Source: Pararhodospirillum photometricum DSM 122 (lineage in GTDB: Bacteria > Pseudomonadota > Alphaproteobacteria > Rhodospirillales > Rhodospirillaceae). From it: a DNA stretch of 32,770 nucleotides. The stretch is taken from NCBI RefSeq assembly GCF_000284415.1, contig NC_017059.1, positions 2,059,519 through 2,092,288 of the forward strand. Direction: 5' to 3'. A program made the translations under genes and the position numbers. Shown here piece by piece: positions 14,789 to 22,867 of this stretch (the stretch's first letter is position 1; each line of letters begins with the position of its first letter). The notes beneath the pieces are model-generated. The model ran no database searches and was not told the origin of the DNA. It saw nothing but the letters and a program-made list of their open reading frames with translations.

Positions 14789-16540
14789 TCAGAACGAGAG
14801 CGGGCGGGGATCGGGGGCGAAGGTCTCATAGAGGGTGCGATCGGCCGGGGCGGCGTGGTTGCCGCCAATGACGCTGGCCCGCAACAGCACGACCAACTCG
14901 ACCACTTCGGTGGTTGAAAGGTCGGTGCGAAACAGTGACCCCAAGACCGGGACATCCTGGAGCCAGGGCAGCCCACGGCGCGTGCTGTCTTGGCGTTCTT
15001 GCATCAGGCCGCCCATGACGACCACGGCCCCATTGTCGATGCTGACCACCGAGTCGAGCTCGCGCACCTCAACCACCGGCACCAGGGACTCGACGTCGAG
15101 ATTTTGCAAGGACACCGCCGGGTCGGCGACCTGCGAGGCAATGCGCGAGATGGTGGGGCGTAATCCAAGGGTGATCCGGCCCAGATCTGGATCCACACTG
15201 GGCTGCACCGTCATGACAAGGCCAATGGGCACGGTGTTGATTTGGCTGGAGTAGGTGTTGAAGGTGCCCTTGTCGTTGATGGTCGTGTTGGTGTCGATGG
15301 CGAAATAGACTTCGTTTTGCGCCACCTTGAGCACGCCGGTCTGGTTATTGGTCACCGTCATGCGCGGGCTCGACAAGGTGCGCACCGCTCCGAAGCGACT
15401 GATGACCTGGGCCAGCGCCGACAGCTCCACCCCGCCCACACTGGCCGCCCCCCCCAGGGTCAGGGTCGCCAGCGTGTCGGTCAGGGGGGCCGAGACCACG
15501 CCATCGGCCCCGGGCAACACCACAGTGAGGTGTTGGTTGTCACCCAGCGCCGCCCAGTCGATGCCGCCCCGATACTGATCGGAGAGCGAGACCTCCAAGA
15601 CCTTGGCCTCAATCAACACCTGAGTGGCCAGAGAGTGCCGAATGCTCTCGAGATAGGCCTTGACCTGCCGATGCTGGGCCCGGGTCGCGATCACGCTCAA
15701 CACCCCCGCTTGACGGTTGATGTTGAAGCTGCCGCGCGCCCGTTTTGTCTTGTCGTCCGAACCGGTTTCGCTCACAGGGTCCGCCGGGGAGAGGGCGCCG
15801 TTGGCGCGGGTGCCCTCCTTGGGGTCGGGGGATGCGGCATCCGACGCCGACGCCCGGGCCGCCCGCTCGGCCCGGGACCGGGTTTCCTGCACGCCCAGGA
15901 TCTGGCTCAAGCTATCGGCGATATCGGCCCAGGGGTCGGCGCTGGCGTGCGAGGCCACCCGGCTTTCCGAGGCGTTGTTGCCGCTGTTTGCGGTTTGGCT
16001 CTTGTTGGACACGCGGGCGAACACATCGGTCGAGGTCGAGACGCTGCTTTCCGCCGAGCGCGCCAAGTTGAGAACGTCCAGACGGTAGGTCGCGGGGGTC
16101 GGGCGGTCGGGGGCCGCGTGCAAGACCCCATTGTCCAAGGTGAGCGAAAGGTTGCCAAGGTCGGCCAGCCGCTCGATCACCTGGGGCAGCGGACGCTCGC
16201 GGGCGGCCATGACCACCCGGCCGGTGATGCCGGACTCCATGTCCAGGTCCAAGTCGGCGACTCGCGCTAGATCTACCAACAGCGTGGTCAGCGCCGTGGG
16301 CTTTTCGGCGATCAGGGTGACGCGTCGGCTGTCTTCCGGGGGCGGCAAGGGAGGCGCGACGGGAACGATCAGGGAGGGGATCGGCGGTTCGCTGTCCGGC
16401 ACCGGGGTTTTGCGACCGGCCAGAGCGCGATAGTCTTCCTTTTCCAGCCCGGTGGCCGGATCGAAGGGCGCGCACGCCCCAAGGGTGCCCAGCGCCATCA
16501 CCATCCCCCAGACGATCCTGGCCCCATGCCGTGTCACCAT
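14789..16540 (-). CDS. Outer-membrane secretin (MshL/PilN-type), lipoprotein
   Basis: The ATG at 16540 opens MVTRHGARIVWGMVMALG. A lipobox LGAC has its Cys at residue 23, so the protein is a predicted lipoprotein of 583 residues. An N-domain region (about 70-170: VTLIAEKPTALTTLL, GITGRVVMAAR) is followed by a Ser/Ala-rich insertion (about 175-285). The secretin core follows, with SFNINRQAGVLSVIATRAQH, VLIEAKVLEVSLSDQYRGG, LSSPRMTVTNNQTGVLKVAQ and VVVMGGLMQERQDSTRRGLP near the C-terminus. This matches type II secretion or type IV pilus secretins of the MshL kind. It sits between the prepilin peptidase and pseudopilin genes, transcribed the same way. Confidence 0.88.
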   Translation of the reverse strand: MVTRHGARIVWGMVMALGTLGACAPFDPATGLEKEDYRALAGRKTPVPDSEPPIPSLIVPVAPPLPPPEDSRRVTLIAEKPTALTTLLVDLARVADLDLDMESGITGRVVMAARERPLPQVIERLADLGNLSLTLDNGVLHAAPDRPTPATYRLDVLNLARSAESSVSTSTDVFARVSNKSQTANSGNNASESRVASHASADPWADIADSLSQILGVQETRSRAERAARASASDAASPDPKEGTRANGALSPADPVSETGSDDKTKRARGSFNINRQAGVLSVIATRAQHRQVKAYLESIRHSLATQVLIEAKVLEVSLSDQYRGGIDWAALGDNQHLTVVLPGADGVVSAPLTDTLATLTLGGAASVGGVELSALAQVISRFGAVRTLSSPRMTVTNNQTGVLKVAQNEVYFAIDTNTTINDKGTFNTYSSQINTVPIGLVMTVQPSVDPDLGRITLGLRPTISRIASQVADPAVSLQNLDVESLVPVVEVRELDSVVSIDNGAVVVMGGLMQERQDSTRRGLPWLQDVPVLGSLFRTDLSTTEVVELVVLLRASVIGGNHAAPADRTLYETFAPDPRPLSF

Positions 16541-16613
16541 GCCGTTTGCGTTCCTCCTGGCTGGGGCGAGGGGGGGCTCGCCTTGCCGCTGTACCTTTGG
16601 GATGTCTACCCCA

Positions 16614-17168
16614 TCAGGCGCCAAAAAACACGCGAAACGAAAGCATGTGACCACGAGTAATAAGCTCAAGACTCAAGAGAACCGAGAGTGTTGCCAGAAG
16701 GGAGGGGGCTAGGGGGCACGTGACGGGACCGCTTTCGCCTCGAACGCGAGACACCGCGGCGCGCAAGGCGATGTGGCCCAGGGCCAGCCCCCCGGTCCCA
16801 CTGAGCAAAAGCGGCAGAGAGTCCCACGACACGGCCAGGGCCGCCGCCGCGATCACCGCCGGATCCCCGCCCCCCAGGCCTTCGCGCCCCCGAACGCGGC
16901 GATAAAGCCAGCGCATCGCCTGGGCGGCGAGAAACACCAGGAGGCCCCGGACCAGCGGGTCAGGGGTCAGGCCCTCCAGGGACCAGCGCCAAGCCACCGC
17001 CTGCAACACCAGGGCCAGGGCCAGGGAATCGTGGACCACCGCGTGATCCAGGTCGATCAAGGCCACGGCCAGGATCACACTGACCAGCCCCACCCCGGCC
17101 AGCCCACCGGGAAAGCCGAGGGTGGCGCCGGCCGCGCCGGCACCCAGCCCCAGCCCCAGCCCCACCAT
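16614..17168 (-). CDS. Prepilin peptidase (A24 family), short form
   Basis: The likely start is the ATG at 17168 (MVGLGLGLGAGAAGATLGF), giving 184 residues. The open frame continues upstream, but there it only translates a GC-rich intergenic hairpin. It has several hydrophobic helices. The two catalytic Asp motifs of A24 aspartyl proteases appear as VALIDLDHAVVHDSL (Asp 39) and GREGLGGGDPAVIAA (Asp 102, in the G-x-G-D position). The N-terminal methyltransferase-type domain of full PilD is absent, as in CpaA/TadV-like enzymes. It lies 73 bp before the secretin start. It should cleave the leader of the pseudopilin at 14050-14766. Confidence 0.8.
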   Translation of the reverse strand: MVGLGLGLGAGAAGATLGFPGGLAGVGLVSVILAVALIDLDHAVVHDSLALALVLQAVAWRWSLEGLTPDPLVRGLLVFLAAQAMRWLYRRVRGREGLGGGDPAVIAAAALAVSWDSLPLLLSGTGGLALGHIALRAAVSRVRGESGPVTCPLAPSLLATLSVLLSLELITRGHMLSFRVFFGA

Positions 17169-17405
17169 CCAGCGCAAGCCCTGCCCAACCCAGGACCCCG
17201 GGGCCCGGCGCCCAGGAACCCAGCGCGCAAGGAGTACGCTGGACGGGGCGGGAGGATGGCATTCATCGAAGAGACCCTTCCAGGACAGGGGGCGCGTGGG
17301 GAGACCCTTCGGGGGTTGCCACCCCGAAGCCCCGCCTGGGGGCGATGCCCCAGACCCCATTTTTGTTTTGTAAATCAAATACGAAAGGGGGGCAGGGTCT
17401 GGCGC
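17169..17405. terminator. Hairpin-rich region after metI
   Basis: Two strong palindromes follow the leftward metI stop: CTTCGGGG(7 nt)CCCCGAAG at 17307-17329 and CTGGGG(6 nt)CCCCAG at 17336-17353. An AT-rich stretch (ATTTTTGTTTTGTAAATCA) lies between them and metI at about 17360-17379, on the promoter-proximal side for leftward transcription. They could end metNI transcription, but lack a T-run on the proper side, so this assignment is uncertain. Confidence 0.45.
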
Positions 17406-18083
17406 TCAGGCCGCCTGTCGTCCCTGCGGTGCGCGTTTGTTCAACCGCTGGGCCAAGCGGTCGCCGGCCGTTTGCACCAAGCTGACCAGAGCGATCAGCA
17501 CCACCACCACGGCGATCATGACCTCGGGTTGGAAGCGCTGGTAGCCGTAGCGGATGCCGAGGTCACCCAGGCCGCCCCCGCCCACGGCACCGGCCATGGC
17601 CGAATAGCCGATCAGGCTGACCACGGTGATGGTGAGGCCGGCGATGATGCCGGGCAGGGCCTCGGGGATCAGGACCTTGCAAATGATCTGTTGCGGCGTG
17701 GCGCCCATGGCCTGGGCCGCTTCAATCAGTCCCGCGTCCACCTCGCGCAACGAGGCTTCCACCAGCCGGGCGACAAAGGGGGTGGCGGCGATGACCAGCG
17801 GCACGGTCGCGGCGGCGGTGCCAATGGAGGTTCCCACGATCAGGCGGGTGAGAGGGATGATCGCCACCATCAAGATGATGAACGGCGTCGAGCGCGTGGC
17901 GTTGACGATCATCCCCAGAACTTGGTTGAACAGCGGGCGTGCCAGAATTTGCCCCCGGTTTGTTACCAGCAGCAGCACACCCAGGGGGATCCCCAAAAGG
18001 GCGGAAAGGGCGCTGGAAGCCCCCACCATGACGAGGGTCTCCCATAGGGAGTCAAGCAGCAGCGGCAGCAGTGTCGGCGACAT
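17406..18083 (-). CDS. metI: Methionine-type ABC transporter permease MetI
   Basis: The 225-residue membrane protein starts at the ATG at 18083 (MSPTLLPLLLDSLWETLVMV), with GGAGG upstream. Its hydrophobic segments are those of the MetI fold (five transmembrane helices in the family). The EAA loop reads EAAQAMGATPQQIICKVLIP, where it docks to MetN. N-ATRSTPFIILMVAIIPLTR is a family hallmark. The start overlaps the metN end by 32 nt. No metQ substrate-binding gene is present in the window, so the substrate (D/L-methionine in the family) is inferred from family only. Confidence 0.92.
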   Translation of the reverse strand: MSPTLLPLLLDSLWETLVMVGASSALSALLGIPLGVLLLVTNRGQILARPLFNQVLGMIVNATRSTPFIILMVAIIPLTRLIVGTSIGTAAATVPLVIAATPFVARLVEASLREVDAGLIEAAQAMGATPQQIICKVLIPEALPGIIAGLTITVVSLIGYSAMAGAVGGGGLGDLGIRYGYQRFQPEVMIAVVVVLIALVSLVQTAGDRLAQRLNKRAPQGRQAA

Positions 18084-19134
18084 GACCAAGGACCTCCGCG
18101 GTCAGATTTTTTTGGGCAAGGGTGGCGAGCGCTGCGTCTCGCGCGGCCACCGGTCCATGGGCTTCCACCACCAAGGTGCCGAAGGGTAAGCCCTGGATGT
18201 AGTCGATGTGGCCATGCAAGATGTTGAACGACAGGTCGAAATGGCGCACGAGGTCGGAGAGGATCGGCTCGTTGGCGGACGGGCCGGTGAAGGTGATGCG
18301 CCAGATCACCGGGGTGCTGGGCTCGCGGGTTCCGGGCGGGGCGAGGCGAGGCAGCAAGATCTCGGGCAGATCCCGGTTCAAGACCTCCTGCACAAAGGCC
18401 CGGCTCACCGCGTGGCGCGGCTGGGTGAACACATCGAAGATGCGGCCCTGTTCCACCACCTCGCCGCGATCAAGGACCGCCACCCGGTCGGCGATCTCCT
18501 TCACCACCGGCATTTCGTGGGTGATCAAAACGATGGTCAGGCCCAGCGACCGGTTGATGTCCTTAAGCAGGCTCAAGATGGATTTGGTGGTCTCGGGATC
18601 CAGGGCCGAGGTTGCCTCGTCGCACAGCAACACCGAAGGCTTGGAGGCCAGGGCCCGGGCAATGCCCACCCGCTGCTTCTGTCCCCCGGACAGGGCGGCC
18701 GGATAAGCGCCGGCCCGCTCGCGCAAGCCCACCAGATCCAGAAGCTCGCTGACCCGCGCCTGGATTTCAGGGCGTGGCATGCCGATCAACTCCAGCGGCA
18801 AGGCGATATTTTCGGCCGCCGTGCGCGACGAGAGCAGGTTGAAATGCTGAAAAATCATGCCGATGGAATGGCGTGCGCGGCGAAGCTCGGCCTCGGTGAG
18901 CGCGGTCATCTCCTGGTCGCCAATCCACACTTTGCCGCTGGTGGGTCTCTCCAACAAATTGAGGCAGCGCACCAGGGTGCTCTTGCCCGCGCCCGAGCGC
19001 CCGATGATCCCGAAGACCTCTCCCTTGCCGATGTTCAAGGAGATGCCCCGCAAGACCTCGCTGGGGCCCTGGGGGCCGGGAAAAATCTTGGTCAGGCTCT
19101 CGGTAACGATCACGGTTGTGTCCTCCAGCAACAT
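18052..19134 (-). CDS. metN: Methionine-type ABC transporter ATPase MetN
   Basis: The 360-residue protein starts at the ATG at 19134 (MLLEDTTVIVTESLTKIFPG). Walker A is GRSGAGKST (about 45-53), the Q-loop is IGMIFQHFNLL, the signature is LSGGQKQRVGIARALA, Walker B is LLCDEATSALDP, and the switch is ITHEM. The C-terminal NIL domain (ITFTGPSANEPILSDLVRHF onward, residues about 270-345) is the methionine-sensing regulatory domain that causes trans-inhibition in this family. It drives import through MetI, which follows with overlapping ends. It is divergent from cbiZ across about 260 bp. Confidence 0.93.
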   Translation of the reverse strand: MLLEDTTVIVTESLTKIFPGPQGPSEVLRGISLNIGKGEVFGIIGRSGAGKSTLVRCLNLLERPTSGKVWIGDQEMTALTEAELRRARHSIGMIFQHFNLLSSRTAAENIALPLELIGMPRPEIQARVSELLDLVGLRERAGAYPAALSGGQKQRVGIARALASKPSVLLCDEATSALDPETTKSILSLLKDINRSLGLTIVLITHEMPVVKEIADRVAVLDRGEVVEQGRIFDVFTQPRHAVSRAFVQEVLNRDLPEILLPRLAPPGTREPSTPVIWRITFTGPSANEPILSDLVRHFDLSFNILHGHIDYIQGLPFGTLVVEAHGPVAARDAALATLAQKNLTAEVLGHVADTAAAAA

Positions 19135-19392
19135 CAGACACCGGAGGGTAGGGGGGTGCTGAAGGGGGGTCAAGGGGTAAATTTATCTGTCGATGGATTA
19201 AGTAGGCTTTTTCGGGTTTCGCGGAGGGGTGCATGAATTTTTTTAGGGGTGAGGGAGGGAAGGGGAAAGAGGAAGGCTGGGGAGGCGCGGCCTCCCCAGA
19301 CCCCTCGGGGAGGAGGGGGAGGGGTGGGTTTTGCTTGCAGGGGGTGGGGGCAGGGGGGCACACCAGCGGGAAGGTTCACCTGCGGGGTTGGT
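19135..19392. promoter_or_regulatory. Divergent region between metN and cbiZ
   Basis: The 258-bp region should hold promoters for both directions. The metN-proximal part has an AT-rich patch around 19178-19210. The middle carries the palindrome at 19277-19299. I searched by eye for SAM-type riboswitches before metN and a cobalamin riboswitch before cbiZ, and could not support either. The 19300-19390 part is G-rich and shows no gene. Confidence 0.45.
19277..19299. repeat. Intergenic palindrome (TGGGGAGGC family), copy B
   Basis: CTGGGGAGGC and GCCTCCCCAG pair perfectly over 10 bp around GCG. It is the best copy of the family in the window, and lies between the divergent metN and cbiZ genes. 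There it cannot be a terminator for either gene. Confidence 0.75.
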
Positions 19393-20541
19393 ATGATGAT
19401 TTTGGCGCGTTTTGAGGACACTCTCACGGTGGAGCGACTGGGAAAGATCCTTGCTCTGCGTCTTTTGGTCCCGCATCGGGTCCTTTCGACCGGGGCGGTG
19501 AAGGGAGGGCTGGAGGACGGGGTGGGGCTGGTGTTCAATCATCAGGGCTGCGAACCCGTGGGGCATTTTGTGCCCGGTCTGGAAACCCTGGGCACGGCGC
19601 CCGAGGCCTATCAGGAAGGGCTGCTGGCCCGCCATGGCCTCGCCGACGCCGGTCCCGCCACCGGCATGGTGACGGCGGCCAACATGAACGCCTTTGGCAT
19701 GGCCTGCCACCGCGAGGGGGCGCTGGCCGTTTTGGCTCTCGCCACCGGCGGCGTTGATGGCAATGCGGCGCGGGCCGGCGATCCGGCCTCCCTGGTTGAG
19801 GACGAGACCGGCTTTCATCCCCGCACTGGCAGCGGTGACGCGTCGCCTCGGCCCGGCACCATCAATCTGATGCTGGCCGTCAACCGACCGCTCACCCCGG
19901 GTGCCCTGGTGCGCGCCGTCATGATGGCCACCGAGGCCAAGGTGGCGGCACTCCAGGAACTGTCCATCCCCTCGCGCCTGTCCGCCACCCTCGCCACCGG
20001 CACCGGCACCGACCAGATGGTCGTCGTCGCCCCCGAGCGGCCCGGGTATGCCCTCAGCGCCGCCGGCCATGGCATGGTCTTGGGCGAACTGATCGCCCGG
20101 GCCACCGCCGAGGCCCTGCGCGAGACCCTGGCGCGCCAAAACCACCTGACCCCGGTGCGTCAGGGGGCGGTCGGCCGGCTGCTCGAACGCTTTGGCCTCG
20201 CGCCGGGCACCTTGGCGCTTCGCGTCGGCCAGCATCTGACGGCGGAGCAGGCCGAGGTTTTTCGGGCCAACAGCGAGGTCCTTGAACGCGACCCGCCAAC
20301 CGTCGCTGCCGTCCTGGCTCTGATCCATGCCCACGATCAGGGGCAGTGGGGCGTGGTGGCCTCCACCGCGTGGCCCGTGATCGCGCTTGCCCTTGGCGCT
20401 TCGGTGGCGTGTGCCCTGTCCGGTCGGATTGAGCGCTGGCCGGCGTATCATAGCGCCTTGGCGGCGGGGGAGGCCCTTGATCTCGTGGGCGTGATCGGGC
20501 GCGCCATGGCGCTGGGGTTTGCTGACAAGTGGTCATCATGA
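19393..20541 (+). CDS. cbiZ: Adenosylcobinamide amidohydrolase CbiZ, extended
   Basis: The start is one of two adjacent ATGs (19393 or 19396; MMILARFEDTLTVERLGKIL); the ribosome site is weak. Residues about 20-235 match CbiZ: GLVFNHQG, MVTAANMNAFGMA, ATGGVDGNAARAGDPAS, GTINLMLAVNRPLTPGALVR, and ATGTGTDQMVVVAPE. CbiZ removes the aminopropanol side chain of adenosylcobinamide to give adenosylcobyric acid, so that foreign corrinoids can be salvaged and remodelled. The protein is 382 residues. The last ~145 residues (after about 235) extend beyond the CbiZ domain as I know it, and are helical and unrecognised. It is divergent from metNI; cobalamin and methionine metabolism meet in MetH, which may or may not be relevant. 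Confidence 0.88.
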   Translation: MMILARFEDTLTVERLGKILALRLLVPHRVLSTGAVKGGLEDGVGLVFNHQGCEPVGHFVPGLETLGTAPEAYQEGLLARHGLADAGPATGMVTAANMNAFGMACHREGALAVLALATGGVDGNAARAGDPASLVEDETGFHPRTGSGDASPRPGTINLMLAVNRPLTPGALVRAVMMATEAKVAALQELSIPSRLSATLATGTGTDQMVVVAPERPGYALSAAGHGMVLGELIARATAEALRETLARQNHLTPVRQGAVGRLLERFGLAPGTLALRVGQHLTAEQAEVFRANSEVLERDPPTVAAVLALIHAHDQGQWGVVASTAWPVIALALGASVACALSGRIERWPAYHSALAAGEALDLVGVIGRAMALGFADKWSS

Positions 20542-20744
20542 CGGCCGTTTTGCCTGTGGACTTTTTTGGGCTCGCCCTGCGAGCCGCCCCGACGCCCCGT
20601 TGGCCGCGCACCCCCGCTTAGCCATTTGCCCCTCCCCGTTGTGCGAACAGGGCTCTTTGCCACAAGAAACAAGCCGCTCGAAACACGCTCCCCGCCCGAG
20701 GGAGAGTGTGGACAGCCGGCCTTTTGGGACCGTATAACGGGGCC
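20542..20744. other. Intergenic region before dapF
   Basis: No gene is seen in these 203 bp. A GTG at 20706 could extend the dapF frame by 13 codons, but it is not preceded by a good ribosome site and the extension matches nothing in the family. The region should contain the promoter of the dapF-mtaB-ftsY operon. Confidence 0.4.
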
Positions 20745-21587
20745 ATGATCACACCCGGCACGCCATTTCTGAAGATGCACGGGCTGGGCAACGATTTTGT
20801 GATCGTTGACACCCGGCATACTTCTTTCACTCCAACGTCAGCTTTGGTGCGGGCGTTGTCCGATCGTCGCACCGGGATTGGCTGCGACCAGTTCATCACC
20901 ATCGAGCCGCCCCGGGCCGAGGGCTGGGCCTTCATGGGCATTCGCAACGCGGATGGCGAGGTCGTCGAAAGCTGCGGCAACGCGGCGCGCTGTGTCGGGG
21001 CCGTGCTGCTGGCCGAAACCAAGGGCGCGCCCGTGTGTCTGGACACCTTGGCCGGGCCCATCGTGGCCGAAGCGGCCTCCGAAGAGCGGGTGGCCGTGGA
21101 CATGGGGCCGGCCCGTCTCGCCTGGGATCAGATACCTCTGGCCGGTCCGGCCGACACGCTGTCTCTCGATCTTGCGGTAGGGCCGTTGAGCGCGCCGGTC
21201 GCCGTATCGGTGGGCAATCCCCATGCCGTGTTCTTTGTGCCCGAGGCCGAGGCGGTGGATCTGGACCGTTGGGGGCCCCTGGTCGAGCACCATCCCCTGT
21301 TCCCCCGGCGCGTCAACGTCGAGGTGGTACACCAGCGGCCCGATGGATCCTTGCGCATGCGGGTGTGGGAGCGCGGTGTTGGGATCACCCGGGCTTGTGG
21401 CACCGGTGCCTGCGCGGTCCTTATCGCGGCGCGGCGCCGGGGGCTGGTTCCCGGCGAAACCGCCGATGTCGTGCTTGATGGCGGGACCTTGACCATTACG
21501 TGGCGCGAGAGCGATTCGCACGTTGTCATGGCCGGCACGGCCACCCGGGTGTATTCCGGCGTTCTGGATCCCGGGTTCACCCCATGA
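20745..21587 (+). CDS. dapF: Diaminopimelate epimerase
   Basis: The 280-residue enzyme starts at the ATG at 20745 (MITPGTPFLKMHGLGNDFVI). It converts LL- to meso-diaminopimelate in the lysine and peptidoglycan pathway. Both catalytic cysteines are present in their motifs: ESCGNAARCVGA and TRACGTGACAVL. The internal symmetry of the fold shows in MHGLGNDFVIVD at the N-terminus and VGNPHAVFFV in the middle. It ends at 21587, where its stop overlaps the mtaB start as ATGA. It is the first gene of the operon. Confidence 0.96.
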   Translation: MITPGTPFLKMHGLGNDFVIVDTRHTSFTPTSALVRALSDRRTGIGCDQFITIEPPRAEGWAFMGIRNADGEVVESCGNAARCVGAVLLAETKGAPVCLDTLAGPIVAEAASEERVAVDMGPARLAWDQIPLAGPADTLSLDLAVGPLSAPVAVSVGNPHAVFFVPEAEAVDLDRWGPLVEHHPLFPRRVNVEVVHQRPDGSLRMRVWERGVGITRACGTGACAVLIAARRRGLVPGETADVVLDGGTLTITWRESDSHVVMAGTATRVYSGVLDPGFTP

Positions 21588-22867
21588 CCGTGCCCACCCC
21601 GCCCCCCGCACCGCGCGTGGTGACCTTCGGCTGTCGCCTGAACACCAGCGAATCCCAAATGATGCGCGAACAGGCGGCCCAGGCCGGGCTGTCGCAGGCC
21701 ATCATCATCAATACCTGTGCCGTAACCCGGGAAGCGGAACGGCAGGCGCGCCAGACCATCCGCCGCGTGCGCCGCGAAAACCCCGACGCCCTGGTCATCG
21801 TGACGGGCTGCGGCGCCCAAATCAACGCCCGCGCTTGGGCCGACATGCCTGAGGTGGATCACGTTCTCGGTAACCAGGAAAAGCTGAAGGCCGAGAGCTA
21901 CCGCGCCCTCGCGGGTGGTCCCGCCAGCCCCGGCGATCGGGTCCAGGTAGAGGACATCGCCCAGGCCGCCGGCGCTGACCTGCCCCGTCTGGGCGATCTC
22001 GACGGGCGAACCCGCGCCTTCGTTCAGGTGCAACAGGGCTGCGATCACGCCTGCACCTTCTGTGTCATTCCCCTGGCCCGGGGCCCCAGCCGCTCGGTGC
22101 CGGTCGCGGCGGTGATTGATCAGGTGGCGCGTCTCGTCGATATCGGCGTGCGCGAGGTGGTGCTGACTGGGGTGGATCTCGCCGCCTGGGGCTGTGACCT
22201 CGGGGACGGGGAGGGGCTGGGGCTCCTGGTGCGGCGTCTGCTGGCCGCCCAGCCCGGCTTGGCCCGGTTGCGCCTCTCCAGCCTCGATCCCACCGCGTTT
22301 GATGCCACGCTCCTTGATGTGGTGGCCAACGAGCCGCGCCTGATGCCCCACCTGCACCTGTCGGTTCAGGCCGGGGCTGATCTTGTCCTCAAGCGCATGC
22401 GTCGGCGCCATTTGCGCGGCGATGTCATTGCGTTGGCGCGGCGCCTGCGCGCGCTGCGGCCCGATCTGGCGCTGGGCGCCGATCTCATCGCGGGGTTTCC
22501 TACCGAGACCGAGGCACATCAGGCCGAGACGCTGGCGCTCATCGACGAGGCCGGCCTCACCCACTTGCATGTCTTTCCCTACAGCCCGCGTCCGGAAACG
22601 CCGGCGGCTCGCATGCCGCCGGTGGCCCCTGCGACGGTCAAGGCCCGGGCCCAGGCCCTGCGCCAGGCCGGCGAGCGGGCCTTTGCCGCGCTCCTGGCTG
22701 GGCGCGTTGGGACCGAGGACCAGGTGTTGGTCGAGCGGTCCGGGTTCGGCCATGGCGAGGCCTATATCCCCGTCCATCTGGATCCCTCGATCGCGGCGGG
22801 CACCCTTGTTCGGGTGCGGTTGGCTGCCGGGGATGGTTCCCACCTGATTGGAGAGACGGTTTCGTGA
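21584..22867 (+). CDS. mtaB: tRNA methylthiotransferase MtaB
   Basis: The 427-residue radical-SAM enzyme converts t6A37 to ms2t6A37 in tRNA. The N-terminal UPF0004 domain has three Fe-S cysteines: VTFGCRLNTSES, INTCAVTREAER and VTGCGAQ. The radical-SAM cluster is QGCDHACTFCVIPLARGPSR (C-x3-C-x2-C). HLHLSVQAGADLVLKRMRRR and FPYSPRPETPAARMP are family hallmarks. A TRAM-like region closes the protein. It starts at the ATG of the ATGA overlap with dapF, and its stop overlaps the ftsY GTG as GTGA, so the three genes are translationally coupled. Confidence 0.95.
   Translation: MTVPTPPPAPRVVTFGCRLNTSESQMMREQAAQAGLSQAIIINTCAVTREAERQARQTIRRVRRENPDALVIVTGCGAQINARAWADMPEVDHVLGNQEKLKAESYRALAGGPASPGDRVQVEDIAQAAGADLPRLGDLDGRTRAFVQVQQGCDHACTFCVIPLARGPSRSVPVAAVIDQVARLVDIGVREVVLTGVDLAAWGCDLGDGEGLGLLVRRLLAAQPGLARLRLSSLDPTAFDATLLDVVANEPRLMPHLHLSVQAGADLVLKRMRRRHLRGDVIALARRLRALRPDLALGADLIAGFPTETEAHQAETLALIDEAGLTHLHVFPYSPRPETPAARMPPVAPATVKARAQALRQAGERAFAALLAGRVGTEDQVLVERSGFGHGEAYIPVHLDPSIAAGTLVRVRLAAGDGSHLIGETVS

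Noticed and set aside
16773..19236. Long plus-strand frames opposite metI, metN and the prepilin peptidase
   Set aside because: They are antisense shadows, His/Gln/Gly-rich and without motifs; the minus strand carries clear ABC transporter signatures.
19135..19392. SAM or cobalamin riboswitch between metN and cbiZ
   Set aside because: The context invites one, but I could not find the conserved boxes or pairing; the G-rich stretch is better explained by the palindrome family.
21128..22843. 571-codon minus-strand open frame opposite mtaB and dapF
   Set aside because: It is the GC-driven antisense of two well-supported genes with catalytic motifs; its composition (His, Gly, Gln, Arg rich) matches no family.
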